Of a stretch of 64,000 bases of DNA, positions 24,621 through 34,066 are shown piece after piece. The notes beneath the pieces were generated by a model. That model saw only the letters and a program-made list of their open reading frames with translations, ran no database searches and was not told the DNA's origin. The position numbers and the translations under genes are program-made. Location of the stretch: the IMG/VR virus record IMGVR_UViG_3300046004_000591, positions 85,448 to 149,447 of that record; one strand, written 5' to 3'. Position 1 is the first letter of the stretch. Each line of letters starts with the position of its first letter. The DNA comes from a virus.

Positions 24621-25313
24621 ATGTATATTGAACAAGAAAAAGAAGACGGGTATATATCTACGTCATTAAAACAAGAATGTTCCAATGAAAACGTTTATTA
24701 TGTAACAGATAGTTACGAAAATGATGGAACAGTCAAAATCTTTGGATTAGACGATTCGGATACAATTATTGTGGATAAAGACGATATTCCTGAATTCATT
24801 ACAATGTTGGCAACTCATTCTAATTTAAAGAAGACTGTTGATAAGAATCAATTATTATTGGATGTTTATGCAAACTCTAATTTCCAAAAGAATTTCGCCA
24901 TTAAATTTAATACAGAAATTAAACGACAATTTGATGATGTAATTTTAGATACATACATTGAATTATGGAAAGACGGGAAACTTGTTGGTCATGTTAGAGT
25001 AAATGAAAATACAAATTCAATGTATTTTGTCACAAATCATTCAATCAAAGATGAACATGATTTATCAATGCAACAAGAATGTAATACAGTTGATGATATT
25101 GTAGATTTTATGACACCATCATATCATAAAATCTATACAATTTCAAAGGAATTTGGTGACATTGGAATCGTAAGCGGTAACGGCCTTTTACGTAAGAAGT
25201 TTCCATATCCAGAAAATTATACATTACAAACATTTGTTGAAAAACAATTAAAATTGAAATTCATTTCAAACTATCAAGTGTCAGAAAACACCTTCGCTGT
25301 TGTAACCAAATAA
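24621..25313 (+). CDS. Hypothetical protein
   Basis: 230 residues, acidic, with two similar-looking beta-rich halves. ATG 24621 has GGAAA upstream, better than the TTG at 24606. No family recognised. Nine bases precede the GroES-like gene. Confidence 0.6.
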   Translation: MYIEQEKEDGYISTSLKQECSNENVYYVTDSYENDGTVKIFGLDDSDTIIVDKDDIPEFITMLATHSNLKKTVDKNQLLLDVYANSNFQKNFAIKFNTEIKRQFDDVILDTYIELWKDGKLVGHVRVNENTNSMYFVTNHSIKDEHDLSMQQECNTVDDIVDFMTPSYHKIYTISKEFGDIGIVSGNGLLRKKFPYPENYTLQTFVEKQLKLKFISNYQVSENTFAVVTK

Positions 25314-25322
25314 GGAATTAAA

Positions 25323-25607
25323 ATGATTAAACCATTGTATGATAAAATTGTTGTAAAACGAACTGAAGCAGAAACGACATCTGCTGGTGGTCTTATCTTA
25401 ACTACCGCAGGAACAGAGAAACCTTGTCAAGGGATTGTTGTTTCAGTTGGTTCTGGTAAATCATTGGAAAATGGTTCATTAAGACCAATGTCGATTTCCA
25501 TTGATGATAAAGTGTTATTTGGTAGAAATGCTGGAATCGAAGCAAAGATTGATGGGGAAACATTATTGATTCTCCGAGAAGATGATGTGTTAGCTATTTT
25601 AGAATAA
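25323..25607 (+). CDS. groES: GroES-like co-chaperonin
   Basis: 94 residues, normal Cpn10 length. PLYDKIVVKRTEAE, the mobile loop TTSAGGLILTT, EKPCQGIVVSVGSG, DKVLFGRNAG and REDDVLAILE are classic GroES segments. It would cap host GroEL, as T4 gp31 does, to fold phage proteins such as the capsid protein. Unlike gp31, it is a recognisable true GroES. Confidence 0.93.
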   Translation: MIKPLYDKIVVKRTEAETTSAGGLILTTAGTEKPCQGIVVSVGSGKSLENGSLRPMSISIDDKVLFGRNAGIEAKIDGETLLILREDDVLAILE

Positions 25608-25619
25608 TCTAAAAAGTTC

Positions 25620-25647
25620 TTTCGAATCTCTAAATGTAAAGTATAAT
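25620..25647 (+). promoter_or_regulatory. Promoter
   Basis: TTTCGA (25620-25625), a 16-bp spacer and TATAAT (25642-25647) followed by AGA. Confidence 0.8.
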
Positions 25648-25687
25648 AGAACGTAATTACTTTTATACTTTACTTGAGGATCTACAA

Positions 25688-26110
25688 ATGTCAAACAATA
25701 CTGAAATTCAATCTTTAATCGTTTCAGAAACTTCAATGTTCCGTAAAGGAATTCTCAAAAAGTTCTTCTTCGGGGGATACAATTCAATCAAAGTCTCAAA
25801 CTTCATTATGTCTTATTCAATGAATGTTGGTAGAACCCTTTCTTACAAAGGAAATCCTTGGATCCATGTCACTCCATCTGGTATGATTAAACTTTATGTT
25901 GATGGAATTTCAATTGGTTTCAACAACGATTCAACTGTCTATTTCAATGGAATTGCTTCTTATGAAAAAGTTGATGTAAAAGAAGGATTTATTGATTTTT
26001 GTAAAGAATTCTCAGGAATTGAAGTTGGTGTTGATAGATTATTGGACATCAGAGAAAAACTTAACGAAACCATCATAGAATGGAACAATTTATCACAAGA
26101 GGATCTATAA
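25688..26110 (+). CDS. Hypothetical protein
   Basis: 140 residues, beta-rich with regular GxxxxS patterns, no family recognised. TTGAGGA upstream. Its codon choice (TTC, AAC) resembles the other promoter-proximal genes at 7308 and 35369. Confidence 0.6.
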   Translation: MSNNTEIQSLIVSETSMFRKGILKKFFFGGYNSIKVSNFIMSYSMNVGRTLSYKGNPWIHVTPSGMIKLYVDGISIGFNNDSTVYFNGIASYEKVDVKEGFIDFCKEFSGIEVGVDRLLDIREKLNETIIEWNNLSQEDL

Positions 26111-26646
26111 TGTCATTACCAATTCAAATTTTCGATAAGACAAACATCTCAAAATGGTTTGATATTTCACAAGATGGGGAATTATTCACATTCAAAAATC
26201 AATTTCAGATATTAACTGTCAAGGGAAATATAAATGGATTTGAATGTTATTTCAATGACGATACATCATTTATTTTGGTGAACACTTTAAATGAATTGGA
26301 AGAATTATTGTTACAATCTTTACAACGAAACAGTGGTAAAATTATATCAGATTTGACTGGATTTATGTCAATGAATTTTCACGCCAAGTGGATGTCAACA
26401 GAACATTCAAAGGAAAACGGATTAATAGTTGAATTCAAATTTCCAAGTGAACGTTCATTATTTGGATTAGGTGATTCTAAACATGCCACCGTAGAATGTT
26501 TTCCTCATGATAATTTCAAATTGTATATTGAACATAAATTTGTTGGTAAATCAGAAGATTACTCAAATATGTTGAAGATTCTTGTGTATTCATTTAGATT
26601 GATGAAATTTAAACCAAAATTGGATAATCTAGCATTGTATGTTTAA
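26110..26646 (+). CDS. Hypothetical protein
   Basis: 178 residues, start at 26110 in a TAATG overlap with GAGGA upstream. Mixed alpha/beta, no family recognised. Confidence 0.6.
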   Translation: MSLPIQIFDKTNISKWFDISQDGELFTFKNQFQILTVKGNINGFECYFNDDTSFILVNTLNELEELLLQSLQRNSGKIISDLTGFMSMNFHAKWMSTEHSKENGLIVEFKFPSERSLFGLGDSKHATVECFPHDNFKLYIEHKFVGKSEDYSNMLKILVYSFRLMKFKPKLDNLALYV

Positions 26647-26902
26647 AATTAGTAAGTGGGAAGATTTTGAATATAGTTTGCGTTGGGTATATAATAATGT
26701 GAAAACATGTTATGTATCCAATAGAACTATATTTGTTTATATAGAACCAAACGGATATTGGATTGAATATGGTTTGGATCCTGATGGTTGGATTAGTCTT
26801 GCCATCATAGATTTCTCCGAGAAACATAAATTTAATTTACCATGTATGTCAATCATAGATGGAATTAAACAAGTGGAAGAAAGAGTGTTAACAAAGGAGT
26901 AA
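26639..26902 (+). CDS. Hypothetical protein
   Basis: 87 residues, aromatic-rich (TIFVYIEPNGYWIEYGLDPD), no family recognised. It lies immediately before the helicase gene, overlapping its upstream neighbour by eight bases. Confidence 0.55.
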   Translation: MFKISKWEDFEYSLRWVYNNVKTCYVSNRTIFVYIEPNGYWIEYGLDPDGWISLAIIDFSEKHKFNLPCMSIIDGIKQVEERVLTKE

Positions 26903-26903
26903 G

Positions 26904-28304
26904 ATGAGCGATAGAATAGAAAATGTAATCCTAGAAAACTTAATCCATTCAGATGAGTATTGTCGGAAGGTCTTGCCATTTTTAAAATTAGATTATTTCC
27001 AAGAACGTTCTGAACAGATTATCCTACAACAAATAGATACGTATTTTTCCAAATACAATACTCTACCAACAAAACAAATTATACAAATTGAATCCTCTAA
27101 CAGAACGGACGTTAAGGAAGATGAATTAAAGGATATTGAAAATCTAGTCAATTCATATTCTGATAAGAATATCAACATTGAATGGTTAATCCAGGAAACC
27201 GAACGGTATTGTCAAGACAGAGCTTTATATAATGCCATTATGCATTCTATTAAGGTGATTGATGGTAAAGTTCAGAATGTAACAAAAGACGCATTACCAA
27301 GCATTTTATCGGACGCATTGGCTGTATCGTTTGATACCAATATTGGACATTCATATATTGATGATTGGGAATCTCGTTTTGATTTGTATCATCTAAAAGA
27401 AGATAAGATTCCATTTGATATTGAATTATTGAATAACATTACAAAGGGTGGTCTAAGTAAGAAGACGTTAAATGTATTATTGGCATCCACAGGCGTTGGT
27501 AAATCTCTTGTTATGTGTCATATTGCTGCTTCAACTATTGCGCAAGGTAAGAACGTCCTGTATATTACAGCTGAGATGTCAGAAGAAAAGATTGCCGAAC
27601 GTATCGACGCTAATCTATTGAATGTCAACATTGCTGAATTAGAAACAATGGATAAATCCTTGTTCGAAACCAGAATCAAACGATTAATGGATAAATCTAT
27701 TGGTAAATTGATTATTAAAGAATACCCAACCAGTTCTGCTCATGTTGGTCATTTCAGAGCGTTACTTGAAGAATTGAAATTAAAAAAGAATTTCAAACCA
27801 GATATGATTATCATCGATTATCTTAACATCTGCGCTTCTCAGAAATTAAAATTCGGTAACAGTGTTAATTCATATTCTTATGTCAAATCAATTGCCGAGG
27901 AATTCAGAGGATTGGCTGTTGAATATGAAGTTCCTATTATCTCAGCTACTCAGAGTACGAGGGACGCCGCAAATTCAACGGATATGGATTTAACCAATAC
28001 CAGTGAATCGTTTGGGTTACCAGCAACTTGTGATTTATTCTTAGGTCTCATTTCAACTGAAGAACTAGAAGGTATGCAACAACTAATGATTAAACAATTG
28101 AAGAATCGTTACAATTCTTTGGATAATCATAGAAGATTCACTGTTGGTATTGACCGTTCTAAAATGCGATTGTTTGATTTAGAAGATTCTGCTCAAGCAA
28201 ATATCTCTGGCAAGGGTTCAACAGATTACACTCCATTTAAGGATAATCCAATGCCATCTTTAACTAAAACAAAACAAGTATCAACATCGGACTTTGTATT
28301 CTAA
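26904..28304 (+). CDS. 41: gp41-like replicative DNA helicase (DnaB family)
   Basis: 466 residues, close to T4 gp41 length. An N-terminal helical domain is followed by the RecA-like core: STGVGKSLV (Walker A, about residue 199), YITAEMSEEKIAERIDANLL (H1a region) and MIIIDYLNIC (Walker B). LNNITKGGLSKKTLNVLLA is nearly the T4 wording. It would unwind DNA 5' to 3' at the fork together with the primase at 53202. It follows the preceding gene by one base, with AAAGGAG upstream. Confidence 0.93.
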   Translation: MSDRIENVILENLIHSDEYCRKVLPFLKLDYFQERSEQIILQQIDTYFSKYNTLPTKQIIQIESSNRTDVKEDELKDIENLVNSYSDKNINIEWLIQETERYCQDRALYNAIMHSIKVIDGKVQNVTKDALPSILSDALAVSFDTNIGHSYIDDWESRFDLYHLKEDKIPFDIELLNNITKGGLSKKTLNVLLASTGVGKSLVMCHIAASTIAQGKNVLYITAEMSEEKIAERIDANLLNVNIAELETMDKSLFETRIKRLMDKSIGKLIIKEYPTSSAHVGHFRALLEELKLKKNFKPDMIIIDYLNICASQKLKFGNSVNSYSYVKSIAEEFRGLAVEYEVPIISATQSTRDAANSTDMDLTNTSESFGLPATCDLFLGLISTEELEGMQQLMIKQLKNRYNSLDNHRRFTVGIDRSKMRLFDLEDSAQANISGKGSTDYTPFKDNPMPSLTKTKQVSTSDFVF

Positions 28305-28681
28305 TGAAATCATTTAGATATAAAATTATCACAGCCACTAATTCAGTGGCTCCAACCTGTATGAGATACGTTGAACATTTATCCATTAAAGAACAATGTA
28401 AAAATTGTGGATACTTCAACAAATCTATTACGGATCCAAATTTAAGATTCAGATGTAATGTAACTGGTTATTGTATTGAAGCAACATTAAATGAAAATGT
28501 TGTATCCAAGATTTGGAACAAATATGAAGAAACTGAATTATTATATTCAATGAATTCTAAATTATCCGAAACAGAACAATTAGTTTCTACTTCCGATAGA
28601 TATTCAACAGTTGATGTAGTTGTAAATCAAAATGTTCAACAACTAAGAAACATTCAAATGTCTAAATTCAAAATTCTTTAA
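28304..28681 (+). CDS. Hypothetical protein with Cys pairs
   Basis: 125 residues. CKNCGYF, CNV and GYC could form a small zinc site; the C-terminal half is polar and low in structure. No family recognised. It overlaps the helicase stop by one base. Confidence 0.55.
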   Translation: MKSFRYKIITATNSVAPTCMRYVEHLSIKEQCKNCGYFNKSITDPNLRFRCNVTGYCIEATLNENVVSKIWNKYEETELLYSMNSKLSETEQLVSTSDRYSTVDVVVNQNVQQLRNIQMSKFKIL

Positions 28682-28708
28682 CAATACTCCAAGAGCAGGA
28701 TAACAAAT

Positions 28709-30070
28709 ATGGTTCAAATTATTGTAGCAAAAGAAAAACTTGATTGTGAACATTTACTGGGAACATTCATTGATGATTCATTTTATGATGTTTTAATTGA
28801 ATCAGATGCGGACGTTTATACTCCACCAGTCTGTGACCTATCAACAAAACTTGATTGTGTATCTGAATGTCATTCATGCGATAAAGGTATTGATGAATTC
28901 AGAGTTGCGTTCAAGTTTCGTAAGAACTTCTTCACAAAAGAAGAACAAGACATGGCATTAGAAGGATTGAAAGATGCTGCCACTATTTCAAACAATAGAG
29001 GAACTGCTGCTGGTAAATATACAGAACGCGATAAATCGAACAACAAAGATGCCAAACGTAATTATGTATCTGATTACCAACGTTCAATCTTTGATTACTT
29101 CATGAATCCGTTAGATTCATTATATGATGACGATACATTATCTGAATTACGGAAACGTAAAGATGATACCACTGTAACAAAGGGTGTCGTCTGGGTTCTG
29201 TATGGTGAGGAAATGTTTGATTTTGAATCATGGGTGGATTCATTATCAAAGATGAGTAGAGAAGATGCTCAAGCAGAAGCTATCCGAATCCATAAGAAAC
29301 ATGTATCTGGAACGTCAATGGCGGTTCCTGCCATGAGTGGAGTTTGTGGGTGGTGGAGTAGATATCCTCGTCAACCTTATGGTAGAGCTACTGCTTATAC
29401 AGACCATCATTTTGATAAATTTAAAAAATGTTACCCATTTATCCAGTCATTAAATCGAGGATTCAGAGATTTAATGCCAAGAAGATGGCAATTACAAAAA
29501 GATGCCACAGATAAAATCGATCCAGCATTTTTGATTCCCGAAACAGTGTTCACCACTCTAACTGTAAATAACACGTGGGTTACGGGTTGCCACTTCGATG
29601 CAGCCAATTTACAGGATGCTATTTCTAATTTGTTGGTATTATCTAACAATGATAATTACTCTGGTGGGTATCTAGTATTCCCTGAATATAGAATTGCTGT
29701 TAATGTAAGACCAGGAGATTTGTTAATTGTCGATAATAGTAAAATCATGCATGGTAATACAAAAATTATCAAAAATGAACCAGATGCACATAGAGTAAGC
29801 GTCATCTCATATTTTAGACATGGATTGTTAGAATGTGGTTCTAAAGAATATGAAGACCATAGAAAACAATTTGTTGAAAATTCTAAACATGATAAAACAA
29901 ATCCAAAATGGCATGAATTCTTTAATGGGGTTTATCCTCATATGTTTGACTCAAAAGAATGGTATGATTTCTTATTGATTCACGATAAAGGACAACAATG
30001 GTTAGATGAATATCATCAAGATTTAAAAGACAAATTCGAATCAGTTTCATTAGAAGATCTAATGGGATAA
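28709..30070 (+). CDS. TET/JBP-like Fe(II)/2-oxoglutarate dioxygenase, copy 1
   Basis: 453 residues. A Cys-rich N-terminus (CDLSTKLDCVSECHSCDKG) and the segment DAATISNNRGTAAG precede the oxygenase core. Iron ligands H295 and D297 (GCHFDAANL) and H348 (MHGN), with R362 for 2-oxoglutarate, fit the double-stranded beta-helix core of TET/JBP enzymes. These hydroxylate the 5-methyl group of 5-methylcytosine or thymine in DNA. A paralogue lies at 32566. Which base it oxidises is unknown. Confidence 0.72.
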   Translation: MVQIIVAKEKLDCEHLLGTFIDDSFYDVLIESDADVYTPPVCDLSTKLDCVSECHSCDKGIDEFRVAFKFRKNFFTKEEQDMALEGLKDAATISNNRGTAAGKYTERDKSNNKDAKRNYVSDYQRSIFDYFMNPLDSLYDDDTLSELRKRKDDTTVTKGVVWVLYGEEMFDFESWVDSLSKMSREDAQAEAIRIHKKHVSGTSMAVPAMSGVCGWWSRYPRQPYGRATAYTDHHFDKFKKCYPFIQSLNRGFRDLMPRRWQLQKDATDKIDPAFLIPETVFTTLTVNNTWVTGCHFDAANLQDAISNLLVLSNNDNYSGGYLVFPEYRIAVNVRPGDLLIVDNSKIMHGNTKIIKNEPDAHRVSVISYFRHGLLECGSKEYEDHRKQFVENSKHDKTNPKWHEFFNGVYPHMFDSKEWYDFLLIHDKGQQWLDEYHQDLKDKFESVSLEDLMG

Positions 30071-30080
30071 TAATATACAC

Positions 30081-30111
30081 ATGGAGATAGGTCAATTCTA
30101 TCTCCATTTTT
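30081..30111 (+). terminator. Rho-independent terminator
   Basis: ATGGAGATAG and CTATCTCCAT form a perfect 10-bp stem followed by TTTTTCAATT. Confidence 0.85.
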
Positions 30112-30126
30112 CAATTATTACTAAAC

Positions 30127-31044
30127 ATGAACAACAATACATTTATAGAACATTTACACACCAAACCGCACAATATACATTATCTGAATAGATACATAAA
30201 ATTTATTACATCTTTACAAGGAAAGAATCACCCTAAGATGAAACATACAGACAAACATCATATTTTACCTAGAGGTAGTGATATGTTTCCTGAATTTGAA
30301 TGTTTTACATTATTTCCTTGGAATAGAATAATTTTAACAAAACGTCAACATTATGTTGCCCATTGGATATTAAAGAAATCGTTTCCTACTTTACATAAAT
30401 TGTGTAGAGTATACCAAAAAGGAATCACAAGTAGACAATATTCTGAATTGTCTATTTTCAAAAATATAGAACATTCTAAAAATTTAAAATCCAAATCAGA
30501 AGAAGAAAAATTAAGGATTAAGAATCAAATTGCTGACACTATTTCCAAACGAACGCAAGAAGAACAAAATGCAATTAGTGAGAAAATTAGAATCAGTCAA
30601 AGTTACATAAAAGATTTAAGATCTGAACTTGTTACAGAATGGCATGTTAATATGTCATCTGAAGAACGAGATAGAATGAACAAGAAAATGTTGGAAACCA
30701 AATCATTCTTAGACACGATTGAACCGAAATTTGTTTGTATTCATTGTTCTGAAGAATTTGTGTATTCTAATAAAGGTAATTATGTTAGATACCATGGAGA
30801 TAATTGTAAACAGAATCCAGATAGAAACGTAAAGAAACATTTTTGTAATGTTTGTGGATTTGAATCTGAAAATAAAACGATTATAACAAAATATCATAAT
30901 GATAATTGTAAACAAAATCCTGATAGAAATCCAAATAGAACGCCTGATGTAATGCATTATTGTAAAGATTGTTCATTTAAAACAAACAGTCTATCCCATG
31001 TAACTAGACATATTAAATCAACAAACCATACTTTTATTACATAA
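30127..31044 (+). CDS. HNH homing endonuclease with zinc fingers
   Basis: 305 residues. HHILPRGSD...NRIILTKRQHYVAHWIL is the HNH nuclease core of phage homing endonucleases. A charged helical middle and three Cys-rich fingers follow (CIHCSEEF, CNVCGFES, CKDCSFKT...H); the linker CKQNPDRN recurs and resembles CKQHPNYN in the GIY-YIG endonuclease at 16746. It separates the two dioxygenase paralogues, as a mobile gene inserted between them would. Confidence 0.8.
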   Translation: MNNNTFIEHLHTKPHNIHYLNRYIKFITSLQGKNHPKMKHTDKHHILPRGSDMFPEFECFTLFPWNRIILTKRQHYVAHWILKKSFPTLHKLCRVYQKGITSRQYSELSIFKNIEHSKNLKSKSEEEKLRIKNQIADTISKRTQEEQNAISEKIRISQSYIKDLRSELVTEWHVNMSSEERDRMNKKMLETKSFLDTIEPKFVCIHCSEEFVYSNKGNYVRYHGDNCKQNPDRNVKKHFCNVCGFESENKTIITKYHNDNCKQNPDRNPNRTPDVMHYCKDCSFKTNSLSHVTRHIKSTNHTFIT

Positions 31045-31049
31045 GATTC

Positions 31050-31077
31050 TTTCTTATTTCGTTTTATAAAGTATAAT
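31050..31077 (+). promoter_or_regulatory. Promoter
   Basis: TTTCTT (31050-31055), a 16-bp spacer and TATAAT (31072-31077) followed by AGA. Confidence 0.75.
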
Positions 31078-31107
31078 AGAAATATGTTAATTTTAAGAGT
31101 ATAAGAA

Positions 31108-31644
31108 ATGCAAGATGAATTACATTGTGAAGATTGTTATGGTATTATATCTAAAAAGGGCGTTGATTCTAGATACCAAAATGAATTTAAATGCGGGAAA
31201 TGTAATAGAATGTATCGAGATAATTGTATTGTAACGGAATTCTCCGATTGTAGAGATATTAACATTATGATTGATGCATATTCAGAAGATTGGAAACATA
31301 ATTCAACACCATATGAAAAATGGCAAAAATTAACACAATTTGGATACGTTAATTGTACAGAACACCCCGATTTTCATGACCATCGATCAGGAACAGTAAA
31401 ATACAGAAGAATTAAAGAATTACCAAAAATAAACGTAAATGGTTGGTTTGTTGAAGACGGTCAAAGAGATGGATTTAGAGAAGGGTCTATTTTCTATATA
31501 GCAAACATGAATCCTAATTTTTATACGACGTTGAAGTATGAACATTCATCATTGTTTTATATTGAAAATGGATTAGCGTATCCAACCAGAGAACAAGCCA
31601 TCAAAAGAAGTAAAGCATCAATGAATTTAGACCCAACAAAATAA
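31108..31644 (+). CDS. Hypothetical protein with zinc-ribbon start, paralogue of 21148
   Basis: 178 residues. The N-terminus has CEDC...CGKC, a likely zinc ribbon. The C-terminal domain is shared with the protein at 21148 (VNGWFVEDGQR; REQAIKRSKASMNLDP). Function unknown. Confidence 0.6.
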   Translation: MQDELHCEDCYGIISKKGVDSRYQNEFKCGKCNRMYRDNCIVTEFSDCRDINIMIDAYSEDWKHNSTPYEKWQKLTQFGYVNCTEHPDFHDHRSGTVKYRRIKELPKINVNGWFVEDGQRDGFREGSIFYIANMNPNFYTTLKYEHSSLFYIENGLAYPTREQAIKRSKASMNLDPTK

Positions 31645-31656
31645 CAGGAGAACCAA

Positions 31657-32385
31657 ATGATTATTATTAACACAACCAAACAATCGGATTACATTTTAAA
31701 CATGAAAGATACATCAACCAATCAACAAGTTAATGTTCCTGTAAATTTGATTAAAGAAGAATTAGAACGTATTGAATTATTTGAAGAAATTCATAATTGT
31801 TTGAATGATAATGGATATTCTGATACTGATATTAGAGATTTTGTAAATCATTACAACGGAACAATCGATAAACCAATTTATCCTGGATTGTTAAATTATG
31901 AATTCAAAAACGATTGGGCAGTTTGTGCTGCCATGGATGAAGACGGCGAATTGTTTGAATTTGAAACGGCACCAACGCGCAAAGAAAGATATTGGGATAA
32001 TGGTAGAAACGGTCAATACGAGTATATTAAAACATTCTTTGATATTGGGAACGAATTATATAATTATTCAACTATTATTTTCAGAACTAATGTAAATAAA
32101 GATGTCATCACATACAATGATTTCATTACTGGTAACGTATGGAATAAGAATTGTTCCGAAGATATGCAGTATTTTTCTATTGATTTGGTTGGTATCAATT
32201 TAATACCAGAGGGAATGTTCTACAGATTTAAACCTATTATGGAAGACAGAGATGAAACAGAAATGTGGGGTGAAGGTATCAATGATAATTCATACGAATC
32301 AATATCTTTAGACGATAAATTGTATGACGCTATCCAGTCTGGTGAAATTGATTGGAAACAAACTTTGATTAAACGGAAACAATAA
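31657..32385 (+). CDS. Hypothetical protein
   Basis: 242 residues, acidic, no family recognised. CAGGAG upstream. It sits between the two dioxygenases and before a terminator, but nothing ties it to modification chemistry. Confidence 0.6.
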   Translation: MIIINTTKQSDYILNMKDTSTNQQVNVPVNLIKEELERIELFEEIHNCLNDNGYSDTDIRDFVNHYNGTIDKPIYPGLLNYEFKNDWAVCAAMDEDGELFEFETAPTRKERYWDNGRNGQYEYIKTFFDIGNELYNYSTIIFRTNVNKDVITYNDFITGNVWNKNCSEDMQYFSIDLVGINLIPEGMFYRFKPIMEDRDETEMWGEGINDNSYESISLDDKLYDAIQSGEIDWKQTLIKRKQ

Positions 32386-32445
32386 TGAATATCGAAAATG
32401 ACATTCCACTGTAAATTATACATGGACAATTAGTTGGTGATAAAC

Positions 32446-32484
32446 ATGGAGTTCAGATATTATTCTGAACTCCATTAGATTTGT
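32446..32484 (+). terminator. Terminator-like hairpin
   Basis: ATGGAGTTCAGA and TCTGAACTCCAT form a perfect 12-bp stem. The T-run behind it is weak (TAGATTTGTG). Confidence 0.65.
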
Positions 32485-32510
32485 GTATTATATGTAATGT
32501 ATTAAGAAGA

Positions 32511-32539
32511 TTTCTATTTTAAACATTATAGAGTATAAT
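32511..32539 (+). promoter_or_regulatory. Promoter of the second dioxygenase
   Basis: TTTCTA (32511-32516), a 17-bp spacer and TATAAT (32534-32539). The second dioxygenase therefore has its own promoter. Confidence 0.7.
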
Positions 32540-32565
32540 GTAATTTTAAACAAAAGGGCAAACAT

Positions 32566-33936
32566 ATGGCAAGAATTATTGTAGCAAAAGAAAAACATAA
32601 CGTAGACCACCTATTGGGTCATGGTGCAGATAGATCTCATTATGATATTTTAATTGGACCTGGGGGAGATATCGACGAAGACGTTGATGTATACATGGAA
32701 CCATTATGCGATTTATCAACCAAAGCAACTTGTGTATCTGAATGTAATTCATGCGATAAAGGTTCTGATGAACGGCGTATCGCATTTAAATATCGTAAAG
32801 GATTTTTCACTATTGAAGAACACGATGGAGCGTACGGCGGATTAAGAGATGCTGCTGTATTATCTAACAATCGCGGACTTGCTGCTGGTATGTTAGAAGA
32901 AATAACAGATAATGAACGACGCGAACGATTCACTAAACGTCAACATGATATTTTAGAATACTTTATTGATAGAACAAGTACATTAGACGGTTCGGATCCA
33001 TTAGAACAACTCAAACAACAAGATAATTCATCTAACAACGGTTTAAGAACTTCTGTATGGTTGACTAATAAAACTCCAGACAATTTTAAATTTGATGAAT
33101 TGGTTTCAGAATTAGAATCCATGGACCAAGAAGATGCCAAAGAACGAGCATTATTTGTAATGAAAAATTGGGTGTCTAATACAGTTTATGCTGCTCCAGC
33201 ATATTCTGGTATTGCTGGATGGTATTCAAGATACCCACGAATCCCTTATGGTAGAGCAACCGGATACACCGACCATCATTTTGATAAATTCAAATTATCA
33301 TTTCCATTTTTCAAACGTTTGAATGGAGGATTCAAGGAATTATTACCTTGGAGATGGGGTAACCAGAGAGCAGCTGCCGACAAAATGGATCCAGCATTTT
33401 TGATTCCCGAAACCGTATTTACAACAGTGACTGTAAATAAATCGTTTCGTACGCATTATCATTTTGATGCCGGTGATTTGACATCAGGGTTCTCAAATCT
33501 ATTGGTGTTATCTAAAAATGAGAATTATGAAGGTTGTTATCTAGTGTTTCCTGCATATAGAATTGCAGTTAACATTAGACCAAGAGATTTATGTTTAATC
33601 AATAATCATGAAATTTTACATGGAAACACTGAATTCATTCAAACCGAAGAAGGTGGTGAACGTATTTCTGTTATTGCTTATTTCAGAGAAGACATGTTGG
33701 GTCTGGGTTCAAAGGAATATGAAGATTATAGACGTTTGTTTGTTGACACCAGACGTAAAGATGAGACGCATCCATTATGGCGCCCACTTTGGAACGGCGT
33801 TTTCCAAAAAATGTGGACATCGAAAGAATGGTACGATTTCTTATTAGAACATGAGAAAGGGCAACAATGGATTGATGAATATCATCAAGACCTTAAAGAT
33901 GAATTTGAATCTACATCATTGGATGAATTCTTTTAA
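32566..33936 (+). CDS. TET/JBP-like Fe(II)/2-oxoglutarate dioxygenase, copy 2
   Basis: 456 residues and collinear with the protein at 28709: MARIIVAKEKH, CDLSTKATCVSECNSCDKG, DAAVLSNNRGLAAG, then H299 and D301 (YHFDAGD), H352 (LHGN) and R366. All iron and 2-oxoglutarate residues are kept, so both copies look active. Differences concentrate in the middle (about 110-200), which may set substrate or sequence preference. Confidence 0.72.
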   Translation: MARIIVAKEKHNVDHLLGHGADRSHYDILIGPGGDIDEDVDVYMEPLCDLSTKATCVSECNSCDKGSDERRIAFKYRKGFFTIEEHDGAYGGLRDAAVLSNNRGLAAGMLEEITDNERRERFTKRQHDILEYFIDRTSTLDGSDPLEQLKQQDNSSNNGLRTSVWLTNKTPDNFKFDELVSELESMDQEDAKERALFVMKNWVSNTVYAAPAYSGIAGWYSRYPRIPYGRATGYTDHHFDKFKLSFPFFKRLNGGFKELLPWRWGNQRAAADKMDPAFLIPETVFTTVTVNKSFRTHYHFDAGDLTSGFSNLLVLSKNENYEGCYLVFPAYRIAVNIRPRDLCLINNHEILHGNTEFIQTEEGGERISVIAYFREDMLGLGSKEYEDYRRLFVDTRRKDETHPLWRPLWNGVFQKMWTSKEWYDFLLEHEKGQQWIDEYHQDLKDEFESTSLDEFF

Positions 33937-33942
33937 ATAAGA

Positions 33943-33976
33943 TTGGAGAGACCTTAACGGGTTTCTCCATTTTTCG
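33943..33976 (+). terminator. Rho-independent terminator
   Basis: TTGGAGAGACC pairs with GGGTTTCTCCA, followed by TTTTTCG. Confidence 0.75.
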
Positions 33977-34066
33977 TTTTACTGGAGATATAACAGCGAA
34001 CGCAAATATATTATTAAATAGATTTCTAAATGAAGATTAAACCAAATAAGATAAAGGAAAAAAATA

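Noticed and set aside
32640-32933. Open frames on the other strand within the second dioxygenase
   Set aside because: The dioxygenase is supported by its paralogue and catalytic residues; the others have no similarity or start signals.
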